From: Pleodorina starrii | Lineage: Eukaryota > Chlorophyta > Chlorophyceae > Chlamydomonadales > Volvocaceae | Length of the DNA stretch: 64,000 nucleotides | Assembly (NCBI GenBank): GCA_030267565.1 | Contig: BRXU01000006.1 | Location: 5,166,001 to 5,230,000 of the forward strand | Direction: 5' to 3' | Part shown: positions 54,552 through 64,000 of the stretch, one piece after another | Position numbering within the stretch: position 1 is the first letter of the stretch | How the letters are laid out: each line of letters starts with the position of its first letter | Translations under genes and position numbers: made by a program | The notes under the pieces: model-generated | The model's database searches: none | Told to the model about the DNA's origin: nothing | The model's input: the letters and a program-made list of their open reading frames with translations, nothing else

Positions 54552-55181
54552 CCGCCACCGCCACCGCCACCGCCACCGCCACCGCCACCGCCACCGCCAC
54601 CGCCACCGCCACCGCCACCGCCACCGCCACCGCCACCGCCACCGCCACCGCCACCGCCACCGCCACCGCCACCGCCACCGCCACCGCCACCGCCACCGCC
54701 ACCGCCACCGCCACCGCCACCGCCACCGCCACCGCCACCGCCACCGCCACCGCCACCGCCACCGCCACCGCCACCGCCACCGCCACCGCCACCGCCACCG
54801 CCACCGCCACCGCCACCGCCACCGCCACCGCCACCGCCACCGCCACCGCCACCGCCACCGCCACCGCCACCGCCACCGCCACCGCCACCGCCACCGCCAC
54901 CGCCACCGCCACCGCCACCGCCACCGCCACCGCCACCGCCACCGCCACCGCCACCGCCACCGCCACCGCCACCGCCACCGCCACCGCCACCGCCACCGCC
55001 ACCGCCACCGCCACCGCCACCGCCACCGCCACCGCCACCGCCACCGCCACCGCCACCGCCACCGCCACCGCCACCGCCACCGCCACCGCCACCGCCACCG
55101 CCACCGCCACCGCCACCGCCACCGCCACCGCCACCGCCACCGCCACCGCCACCGCCACCGCCACCGCCACCGCCACCGCCA
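54552..55181 (+). repeat. CCGCCA hexamer array 3, 630 bp without visible interruption
   Basis: About 105 consecutive perfect hexamers. All six frames are open (Ala-Thr, His-Arg, Pro; Gly, Ala-Val, Arg-Trp), so the long frames have no coding meaning. Confidence 0.97.
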
Positions 55182-55406
55182 ACGATTTGGCAACCGACGA
55201 CAGTTTGAGTGGTGTCAGCGACTGATACCACTACGCACTCACACTGCTCGACGACTGGCCGCTCATCCCGCTGGGCGACTCAGTTAAGTCAATCCGCGCG
55301 GCAACGATTTGGCAACCGACGGCAGATGTCAATCCGCGCGGCAACGATTTGGCAACCGACGACAGAAGTAAATCCGCGCGGCACGAAGGGGCAACTGCAT
55401 GCTGAC
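55182..55406 (+). repeat. Partial block D joined to the end of block A
   Basis: Block D start (aacgatttggcaaccgacga) runs to gcgcggca, then passes directly into cgaaggggcaactgcatgct, the last bases of block A. Confidence 0.85.
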
Positions 55407-56549
55407 GGGGCTAGGGGCTAGGGGCTAGGGGCTAGGGGCTAGGGGCTAGGGGCTAGGGGCTAGGGGCTAGGGGCTAGGGGCTAGGGGCTAGGGGCTAGGG
55501 GCTAGGGGCTAGGGGCTAGGGGCTAGGGGCTAGGGGCTAGGGGCTAGGGGCTAGGGGCTAGGGGCTAGGGGCTAGGGGCTAGGGGCTAGGGGCTAGGGGC
55601 TAGGGGCTAGGGGCTAGGGGCTAGGGGCTAGGGGCTAGGGGCTAGGGGCTAGGGGCTAGGGGCTAGGGGCTAGGGGCTAGGGGCTAGGGGCTAGGGGCTA
55701 GGGGCTAGGGGCTAGGGGCTAGGGGCTAGGGGCTAGGGGCTAGGGGCTAGGGGCTAGGGGCTAGGGGCTAGGGGCTAGGGGCTAGGGGCTAGGGGCTAGG
55801 GGCTAGGGGCTAGGGGCTAGGGGCTAGGGGCTAGGGGCTAGGGGCTAGGGGCTAGGGGCTAGGGGCTAGGGGCTAGGGGCTAGGGGCTAGGGGCTAGGGG
55901 CTAGGGGCTAGGGGCTAGGGGCTAGGGGCTAGGGGCTAGGGGCTAGGGGCTAGGGGCTAGGGGCTAGGGCTAGGGGCTAGGGGCTAGGGGCTAGGGGCTA
56001 GGGGCTAGGGGCTAGGGGCTAGGGGCTAGGGGCTAGGGGCTAGGGGCTAGGGGCTAGGGGCTAGGGGCTAGGGGCTAGGGGCTAGGGGCTAGGGGCTAGG
56101 GGCTAGGGGCTAGGGGCTAGGGGCTAGGGGCTAGGGGCTAGGGGCTAGGGGCTAGGGGCTAGGGGCTAGGGGCTAGGGGCTAGGGGCTAGGGGCTAGGGG
56201 CTAGGGGCTAGGGGCTAGGGGCTAGGGGCTAGGGGCTAGGGGCTAGGGGCTAGGGGCTAGGGGCTAGGGGCTAGGGGCTAGGGGCTAGGGGCTAGGGGCT
56301 AGGGGCTAGGGGCTAGGGGCTAGGGGCTAGGGGCTAGGGGCTAGGGGCTAGGGGCTAGGGGCTAGGGGCTAGGGGCTAGGGGCTAGGGGCTAGGGGCTAG
56401 GGGCTAGGGGCTAGGGGCTAGGGGCTAGGGGCTAGGGGCCAGGGGCTAGGGGCTAGGGGCTAGGGGCTAGGGGCTAGGGGCTAGGGGCTAGGGGCTAGGG
56501 GCTAGGGGCTAGGGGCTAGGGGCTAGGGGCTAGGGGCTAGGGGCTAGGG
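55407..56549 (+). repeat. GGGGCTA heptamer array 4 (1143 bp)
   Basis: Longest array; one 6-bp unit (GGGCTA) and one GGGGCCA noted. Confidence 0.97.
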
Positions 56550-56620
56550 TTAACCTTAACCGCTTCACGTTTCCGTACACATCTGCAAACACACCACACT
56601 CAGCTAAGAAGCCAAGCGAC
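56550..56620 (+). repeat. Shortened block C
   Basis: Keeps only the first ~70 bp, to gccaagcgac, before the hexamer array. Confidence 0.85.
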
Positions 56621-56651
56621 ACCGCCACCGCCACCGCCACCGCCACCGCCA

Positions 56652-56683
<32 letters not shown>

Positions 56684-57052
56684 GCCACCGCCACCGCCAC
56701 CGCCACCGCCACCGCCACCGCCACCGCCACCGCCACCGCCACCGCCACCGCCACCGCCACCGCCACCGCCACCGCCACCGCCACCGCCAACGCCACCGCC
56801 ACCGCCACCCCCAACTCCACCTCCACCGCCACCGACACCGCCACCGCCACCGCCACCGCCACCGCCACCGCCACCGCCACCGCCACCGCCACCGCCACCG
56901 CCACCGCCACCGCCACCGCCACCGCCACCGCCACCGCCACCGCCACCGCCACCCCCACCGCCACCGCCACCGCCACCGCCACCGCCACCGCCACCGCCAC
57001 CGCCACCGCCACCGCCACCGCCACCACCACCGCCACCGCCACCGCCACCGCC
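56621..57052 (+). repeat. CCGCCA hexamer array 4 (imperfect)
   Basis: Interrupted by CCACCA, CCAACG and CCCCCAACTCCACC variants around 56785-56835, unlike the perfect array 3. Confidence 0.95.
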
Positions 57053-57935
57053 AACGATTTGGCAACCGACGACAGTTTGAGTGGTGTCAGCGACTGATAC
57101 CACTACGCACTCACACTGCTCGACGACTGGCCGCTCATCCCGCTGGGCGACTCAGTTAAGTCAATCCGCGCGGCAACGATTTGGCAACCGACGGCAGATG
57201 TCAATCCGCGCGGCAACGATTTGGCAACCGACGACAGAAGTAAATCCGCGCGGCAACGATTTGCACCGCCACTCCTGCGGCCCGCCGTTGTAGTAGGGTC
57301 CGGCGGTCCTTCTGCACACCGGCCCTTTCAGCCACCCGTGAACTCCTTCGGAACATGTACGCCAACGTTCTGCTGACTGCCAACGTTTGTGGACAACGAT
57401 TTGGCAACCGACGGCAGATGTCAATCCGCGCGGCAACGATTTGGCAACCGACGACAGAAATAAATCCGTGCGGCAACGATTTGCACCGCCACTCCTGCGG
57501 CCCGCCACCGCCACCGCCACCGCCACCGACGTTCTGCTGACTGCCAACGTTTGTGGACAACGATTTGGCAACCGACGGCAGATGTCAATCCGCGCGGCAA
57601 CGATTTGGCAACCGACGACAGAAGTAAATCCGCGTGGCAACGATTTGCACCGCCACTCCTGCGGCCCGCCACCGCCACCACCACCACCACCGCCACCACC
57701 ACCGCTCACTGGTTGCTGACCCGCACGAAAGGCCGATCCTCACGAAAGGGCAACTACATGCTGACACCACTGGATGGGCGAATCAAGCAACGCTGACACC
57801 GCAACCGCAACTGCAACCGCAACCGCAAGCGCAACCGCAACCGCAACGGCAACCGTGGCACACACAGCCACCACGTGCCCGTCAGCATGCGCCGCTACGA
57901 ACATAAGCACACGGGCGCGGAAGCGCCCTGCTAGT
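57053..57935 (+). repeat. Mosaic block D, copy 2
   Basis: Near-identical to 51800-52681, ending in the same GGGCGC-GGAA-GCGCCC hairpin but joined to block E instead of block A. Confidence 0.88.
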
Positions 57936-58841
57936 ATGAAGAGGCCACTTGGGGATACATTGTTACGGACTTGACATAAGAAATCTGCAAGACATCCTCA
58001 GCCAACTAGCGGTGTGTGTCGCTCTAACTTATAGCGACACACATTTCAACAAGCACACTCAATAGTAAAGGCAAACAACAGACGTCGCACTGCGTACTGC
58101 CATCCCCATACCGCAGCAGATAGCACAGCCATAATGCGCAATCAGCATGTCAACCTAAAATATAAACAACAAAATAAATACACATCCCGACAGCCACACA
58201 GCAAAAACATGACGAGCGACCAAAAGTTACCCTGCTTATGTTCGTAAGAACATATGAAGAGGCCACTTGGGGATACATTGTTACGGACTTGACATAAGAA
58301 ATCTGCAAGACATCCTCAGCCAACTAGCGGTGTGTGTCGCTCTAACTTATAGCGACACACATTTCAACAAGCACACTCAATAGTAAAGGCAAACAACAGA
58401 CGTCGCACTGCGTACTGCCATCCCCATACCGCAGCAGATAGCACAGCCATAATGCGCAATCAGCATGTCAACCTAAAATATAAACAACAAAATAAATACA
58501 CATCCCGACAGCCACACAGCAAAAACATGACGAGCGACCAAAAGTTACCCGGAGCCCGGCGCGCCGGCCCGGCCGCCCGACCGCCCGTCGCGCTTTTGTC
58601 GCCCACCGGCGTCTGGCAATGTCACAAATACCGCAACATCAACAGCGACACGAAAGTCGGCAAGTCCACACTCTGAACTAAATCTGCGCGGCAACAATTT
58701 CGCAACTAAATGCCGTGCAACGAAATGCACGTCGCAGCGTCAATAGCTGCCCCAATAACAGCTTGCTCGCAATGTAAAAACATCGGGCCACGACTCGTAT
58801 GCTTGCTGGTCGGGACATCGCGCAGCCCTCTGATAAGCTTT
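57936..58841 (+). repeat. Mosaic block E, truncated copy plus full copy
   Basis: The first copy stops at aaaagttaccc (58231); a junction motif (58232-58252) follows, then the complete copy restarts. Confidence 0.88.
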
Positions 58842-59458
58842 AAGGCTAAGGTTCACCTTAAAAAATGCTTAACGTTAACGTTAAGGTTCACCTTAACCGC
58901 TTAACGTTAACGTTAAGGTTAACCTTAACCGCTTCACATCTGCAAACTCCGCGGTGCTCATCACAAGCGCGTACACACACGGTCCGAAAGACCGCCGCAC
59001 TTCTTCAACCCGCCGCCGCCGCCGCCGCTCAAGCCGCCGATTTTCATCACAACCGCATGCACACACGTCAGCAGGCAGGGAAAGGCAGGCAGACAGGGGC
59101 AGGCAGAAAAAGGCAGGGGCAGGCGGGCAGGCACAAGTAGGCAGGGAGGGGCAGGCAGGCAGAGAGCAGGGGCAGGCAGGGCAAGGGGCAGGGGCCGTGC
59201 AACACGACAAATACCGCAGCATCAACAACGGCACGAAAATCGGGAAGTCCACAATCCGAAGTAAATCCGTGCGGCAACAATTTGGCAACCGACGACGACA
59301 AAGTATCTTTAAGCACTTTCCTTCAAACTTGTCGCCTTGTCAGAGTCCCCTCCTGACAGCAAGCCGTCAGTGTACGCATGCTGTCGACACCCTGGCTTTG
59401 TGTGTTAACCCTCCCTGCATGACGCATTCATGTTACACCACGTCCATGTGTCCACGTT
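58842..59458 (+). repeat. Mosaic block F, copy 1
   Basis: Begins aaggctaaggttcacc with TTAACGTTAACGTTAAGG palindromic words, then CCGCCG and GGCAGG simple repeats. Copy 2 at 61672-62309. Confidence 0.85.
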
Positions 59459-59537
59459 CATATGTTCTTACGAACATGCTTATGTTCGTAAGAACATGCT
59501 TATGTTCGTAAGAACATGCTTATGTTCGTAAGAACAT
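59459..59537 (+). repeat. Junction motif cluster with inverted outer copy
   Basis: catatgttcttacgaacatg is the inverted form, followed by three tgcttatgttcgtaagaaca units ending atatgaag. The whole cluster is an extended palindrome. Confidence 0.85.
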
Positions 59538-60268
59538 ATGAAGAGAGCCAACGCGCCACAATCATCATTGGTCAGCATAAGAAATCTGCTACAGCTAGCC
59601 ACTAGACTATCAACAGCATTGCATCTACACCACGCCTCCACATATTCCAACCAGCACACTCAGCGACGAAACCAAGCGGCAAACATCGCACTGCATATTA
59701 CCGCATTGCATCACAGCAGATAGCACAGCCATAATGCGCAATCAACATATCAACATAAAATATAAGCAACAAGATAAATAGACGTCGCCAAAACCACACG
59801 GCGAAAACATGATACGCGACCAAAAGTTGCCCGGCGGCCACCCGCCGACCGCACGCCACCCAATATTCTCACCCGCCAGCGTTTAGCATATACATTAATA
59901 AATGCCGTGCAACGAAATACACGTCGCAGCGTCAATAGCAGCCCGAATAACAGCTCGCTCGCAATGTAAAAACATCGGGCCACGACTCGTATCTTCGCTG
60001 GTCGCGACATCGTGCAGCCCTCTGACAAGCTTCTCTGCAGATAATATAAATTCATATTGCACAAACGTGTAAGATACAGCATTACTTTGGCACACTGCTG
60101 GGCCACTAATTCCTAACACCGCTCGCACGAAGAGGCGACCCACACGAAGGGCCGACCCGCACAAAGACACAACCCGCACGAAGGGACAACTAGAAGCTGA
60201 CACCGCTAGGCGGGACAACTGCATGCTGACACCTCTGGATGGGCACGAAGGGGTAACTGCATGCTGAC
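59538..60268 (+). repeat. Mosaic block A, copy 4
   Basis: Same content as copy 1. Confidence 0.9.
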
Positions 60269-60845
60269 GGGGCTAGGGGCTAGGGGCTAGGGGCTAGGGG
60301 CTAGGGGCTAGGGGCTAGGGGCTAGGGGCTAGGGGCTAGGGGCTAGGGGCTAGGGGCTAGGGGCTAGGGGCTCGGGGCTAGGGGCTAGGGGCTAGGGGCT
60401 CGGGGCTAGGGGCTAGGGGCTTGGGGCTAGGGGCTAGGGGCTAGGGGCTAGGGGCTAGGGGCTAGGGGCTAGGGGCTAGGGGCTAGGGGCTAGGGGCTAG
60501 GGGCTAGGGGCTAGGGGCTAGGGGCTAGGGGCTAGGGGCTAGGGGCTAGGGGCTAGGGGCTAGGGGCTAGGGGCTAGGGGCTAGGGGCTAGGGGCTAGGG
60601 GCTAGGGGCTAGGGGCTAGGGGCTAGGGGCTAGGGGCTAGGGGCTAGGGGCTAGGGGCTAGGGGCTAGGGGCTAGGGGCTAGGGGCTAGGGGCTAGGGGC
60701 TAGGGGCTAGGGGCTAGGGGCTAGGGGCTAGGGGCCAGGGGCTAGGGGCCAGGGGCTAGGGGCTAGGGGCTAGGGGCTAGGGGCTAGGGGCTAGGGGCTA
60801 GGGGCTAGGGGCTAGGGGCTAGGGGCTAGGGGCTAGGGGCTAGGG
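60269..60845 (+). repeat. GGGGCTA heptamer array 5 (577 bp)
   Basis: Occasional GGGGCTC, GGGGCTT and GGGGCCA units. Confidence 0.97.
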
Positions 60846-61082
60846 TTAACCTTAACCGCTTCACGTTTCCGTACACATCTGCAAACACACCACACTCAGC
60901 TAAGAAGCCAAGCGAAACACGTCGAACTACTCACTGCCAGACGCCTGCCTACAATATCATCTTACACAGCCATAATGCGCAATCAACATGTCAACCGCCA
61001 CCGCCACCGCCACCGCCACCGCCACCGCCACCGCCACCGCCACCGCCACCGCCGTACGAACATGCTTATGTTCGTAAGAACA
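60846..61082 (+). repeat. Block C copy 4, short CCGCCA array and junction motif
   Basis: Block C to 60994, about ten hexamers (60995-61053), then gtacgaacatgcttatgttc and the entry to block E. Same order as 48898-49148. Confidence 0.88.
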
Positions 61083-62313
61083 TATGAAGAGGCCACTTGG
61101 GGATACATTGTTACGGACTTGACATAAGAAATCTGCAAGACATCCTCAGCCAACTAGCGGTGTGTGTCGCTCTAACTTATAGCGACACACATTTCAACAA
61201 GCACACTCAATAGTAAAGGCAAACAACAGACGTCGCACTGCGTACTGCCATTCCCATACCGCAGCAGATAGCACAGCCATAATGCGCAATCAGCATGTCA
61301 ACCTAAAATATAAACAACAAAATAAATACACATCCCGACAGCCACACAGCAAAAACATGACGAGCGACCAAAAGTTACCCGGAGCCCGGCGCGCCGGCCC
61401 GGCCGCCCGACCGCCCGTCGTGCTTTTGTCGCCCACCGGCGTCTGGCAATGTCACAAATACCGCAACATCAACAGCGACACGAAAGTCGGCAAGTCCACA
61501 CTCTGAACTAAATCTGCGCGGCAACAATTTCGCAACTAAATGCCGTGCAACGAAATGCACGTCGCAGCGTCAATAGCTGCCCCAATAACAGCTTGCTCGC
61601 AATGTAAAAACATCGGGCCACGACTCGTATGCTTGCTGGTCGGGACATCGCGCAGCCCTCTGATAAGCTTTAAGGCTAAGGTTCACCTTAAAAAATGCTT
61701 AACGTTAACGTTAAGGTTCACCTTAACCGCTTAACGTTAACGTTAAGGTTAACCTTAACCGCTTCACATCTGCAAACTCCGCGGTGCTCATCACAAGCGC
61801 GTACACACACGGTCCGAAAGACCGCCGCACTTCTTCAACCCGCCGCCGCCGCCGCCGCTCAAGCCGCCGATTTTCATCACAACCGCATGCACACACGTCA
61901 GCAGGCAGGGAAAGGCAGGCAGACAGGGGCAGGCAGAAGAAGGCAGGGGCAGGCGGGCAGGCACAAGTAGGCAGGGAGGGGCAGGCAGGCAGAGAGCAGG
62001 GGCAGGCAGGGCAAGGGGCAGGGGCCGTGCAACACGACAAATACCGCAGCATCAACAACGGCACGAAAATCGGGAAGTCCACAATCCGAAGTAAATCCGT
62101 GCGGCAACAATTTGGCAACCGACGACGACAAAGTATCTTTAAGCACTTTCCTTCAAACTTGTCGCCTTGTCAGAGTCCCCTCCTGACAGCAAGCCGTCAG
62201 TGTACGCATGCTGTCGACACCCTGGCTTTGTGTGTTAACCCTCCCTGCATGACGCATTCATGTTACACCACGTCCATGTGTCCACGTTCATATGTTCTTA
62301 CGAACATGCTCTT
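61083..62313 (+). repeat. Mosaic blocks E (copy) and F (copy 2)
   Basis: Block E to 61671 and block F to 62309, near-identical to 58253-59458. The right joint is a single inverted junction motif (atatgttcttacgaacatgc) instead of the cluster seen at 59459. Confidence 0.88.
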
Positions 62314-63022
62314 AATCATCATTGGTCAGCATAAGAAATCTGCTACAGCTAGCCACTAGACTATCAACAGCATTGCATCTACACCACGCCTCCACATATT
62401 CCAACCAGCACACTCAGCGACGAAACCAAGCGGCAAACATCGCACTGCATATTACCGCATTGCATCACAGCAGATAGCACAGCCATAATGCGCAATCAAC
62501 ATATCAACATAAAATATAAGCAACAAGATAAATAGACGTCGCCAAAACCACACGGCGAAAACATGATACGCGACCAAAAGTTGCCCGGCGGCCACCCGCC
62601 GACCGCACGCCACCCAATATTCTCACCCGCCAGCGTTTAGCATATACATTAATAAATGCCGTGCAACGAAATACACGTCGCAGCGTCAATAGCAGCCCGA
62701 ATAACAGCTCGCTCGCAATGTAAAAACATCGGGCCACGACTCGTATCTTCGCTGGTCGCGACATCGCGCAGCCCTCTGACAAGCTTCTCTGCAGATAATA
62801 TAAATTCAAATTGCACAAACGTGTAAGATACAGCATTACTTTGGCACACTGCTGGGCCACTAATTCCTAACACCGCTCGCACGAAGAGGCGACCCACACG
62901 AAGGGCCGACCCGCACAAAGACACAACCCGCACGAAGGGACAACTAGAAGCTGACACCGCTAGGCGGGACAACTGCATGCTGACACCTCTGGATGGGCAC
63001 GAAGGGGTAACTGCATGCTGAC
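62314..63022 (+). repeat. Mosaic block A, copy 5 (5' shortened)
   Basis: Starts at aatcatcattggtcagc; the first ~20 bp present in other copies are missing. Confidence 0.88.
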
Positions 63023-63817
63023 GGGGCTAGGGGCTAGGGGCTAGGGGCTAGGGGCTAGGGGCTAGGGGCTAGGGGCTAGGGGCTAGGGGCTAGGGGCTAG
63101 GGGCTAGGGGCTAGGGGCTAGGGGCTAGGGGCTAGGGGCTAGGGGCTAGGGGCTAGGGGCTAGGGGCTAGGGGCTAGGGGCTAGGGGCTAGGGGCTAGGG
63201 GCTAGGGGCTAGGGGCTAGGGGCTAGGGGCTAGGGGCTAGGGGCTAGGGGCTAGGGGCTAGGGGCTAGGGGCTAGGGGCTAGGGGCTAGGGGCTAGGGGC
63301 TAGGGGCTAGGGGCTAGGGGCTAGGGGCTAGGGGCTAGGGGCTAGGGGCTAGGGGCTAGGGGCTAGGGGCTAGGGGCTAGGGGCTAGGGGCTAGGGGCTA
63401 GGGGCTAGGGGCTAGGGGCTAGGGGCTAGGGGCTAGGGGCTCGGGGCTGGGGGCTTGGGGCTTGGGGCTTGGGGCTTGGGGCTAGGGGCTAGGGGCTAGG
63501 GGCTAGGGGCTAGGGGCTAGGGGCTAGGGGCTAGGGGCTAGGGGCTAGGGGCTAGGGGCTAGGGGCTAGGGGCTAGGGGCTAGGGGCTAGGGGCTAGGGG
63601 CTAGGGGCTAGGGGCTAGGGGCTAGGGGCTAGGGGCTAGGGGCTAGGGGCTAGGGGCTAGGGGCTAGGGGCTAGGGGCTAGGGGCTAGGGGCTAGGGGCT
63701 AGGGGCTAGGGGCTAGGGGCTAGGGGCTAGGGGCTAGGGGCTAGGGGCTAGGGGCTAGGGGCTAGGGGCTAGGGGCTAGGGGCTAGGGGCTAGGGGCTAG
63801 GGGCTAGGGGCTAGGGT
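63023..63817 (+). repeat. GGGGCTA heptamer array 6 (795 bp)
   Basis: A short patch of GGGGCTC, GGGGCTG and GGGGCTT variants near 63438-63480; otherwise regular. Confidence 0.97.
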
Positions 63818-64000
63818 TAACCTTAACCGCTTCACGTTTCCGTACACATCTGCAAACACACCACACTCAGCTAAGAAGCCAAGCGACACACGTCGAACTA
63901 CTCACTGCCAGACGCCTGCCTACAATATCATCTTACACAGCCATAATGCGCAATCAACATGTCAACCGCCACCGCCACCGCCACCGCCACCGCCACCGCC
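63818..64000 (+). repeat. Block C copy 5 and start of a CCGCCA array (cut by window)
   Basis: Block C to 63965, then hexamers to the right edge, so the mosaic continues beyond the window. Confidence 0.92.

Noticed and set aside
51540..57103. Very long open frames across CCGCCA arrays (poly-Gly, Ala-Val, Arg-Trp, His-Arg, Ala-Thr)
   Set aside because: A hexamer cannot create stops in any frame here; all six frames are open at once, so length carries no information.
48524..63817. Heptamer arrays as a CRISPR array
   Set aside because: There are no spacers between repeats, no cas genes, and the genome is eukaryotic; this is a simple tandem repeat.

Overview
This window reads as nuclear DNA of a green alga, most likely a volvocine/chlamydomonadalean species. 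Four observations support this: (i) GC-rich exons with short introns of gtgagt/gtgcgt...gcag type; (ii) a gene matching the flagellar central-pair protein PF20/SPAG16; (iii) a gag / reverse transcriptase-RNase H / tyrosine-recombinase retroelement with the recombinase on the opposite strand, an arrangement known from the Volvox element Kangaroo; (iv) Ser-Pro/Pro-rich sequence of the hydroxyproline-rich wall-glycoprotein type. The species cannot be named from the sequence alone.

Layout. 1-7.1 kb is ordinary genic DNA: the 5' half of PF20 (minus strand, running off the left edge), a probable C-terminal part of the B-block-binding subunit of TFIIIC (minus), and an unrecognised four-exon plus-strand gene with a basic KRPR motif. 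7.1-11.8 kb has no convincing gene but holds a degenerate ~125-bp repeat, an array of TTACGGA motifs in both orientations, and a tRNA-derived SINE. 11.8-20.9 kb is a 210-bp satellite with a 1184-bp higher-order period, linked to a truncated PIF1/Helitron-type helicase. The right part of this block is a perfect-looking 2965-bp head-to-tail duplication.

21.7-29.4 kb is a second head-to-tail duplication (4480-bp unit) of an unrecognised multi-exon gene whose internal exons are nearly all phase 1-1 and which contains a duplicated exon pair. The second copy ends abruptly at a 47-bp GC-rich palindrome, and the same palindrome recurs at 39.2 kb. 29.5-30.7 kb has two exons of unknown function. 31.2-39.2 kb is the Kangaroo-like DIRS-order element, with an inverted, spliced recombinase cassette bracketed by 30-bp direct repeats.

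39.2-47.4 kb is gene-poor: SINE-like sequence, a decayed proline-rich glycoprotein locus, G-rich and telomere-like minisatellites, and small tandem repeats. From 47.5 kb to the right edge the sequence is a mosaic built from a few reusable blocks: arrays of the G-rich heptamer GGGGCTA (six arrays, 374-1143 bp), arrays of the hexamer CCGCCA, and at least five unique-sequence blocks. Many joints between blocks carry a short palindromic motif. The G-rich strand runs 5'->3' toward the right edge, so a telomere-proximal position with the chromosome end to the right is a reasonable inference, not a demonstration.

The features that most repay a second look are the modular subtelomere-like mosaic and its junction motif, the helicase/satellite duplication, the recurrent palindrome at the broken gene copy, and the exon architecture of the inverted recombinase.
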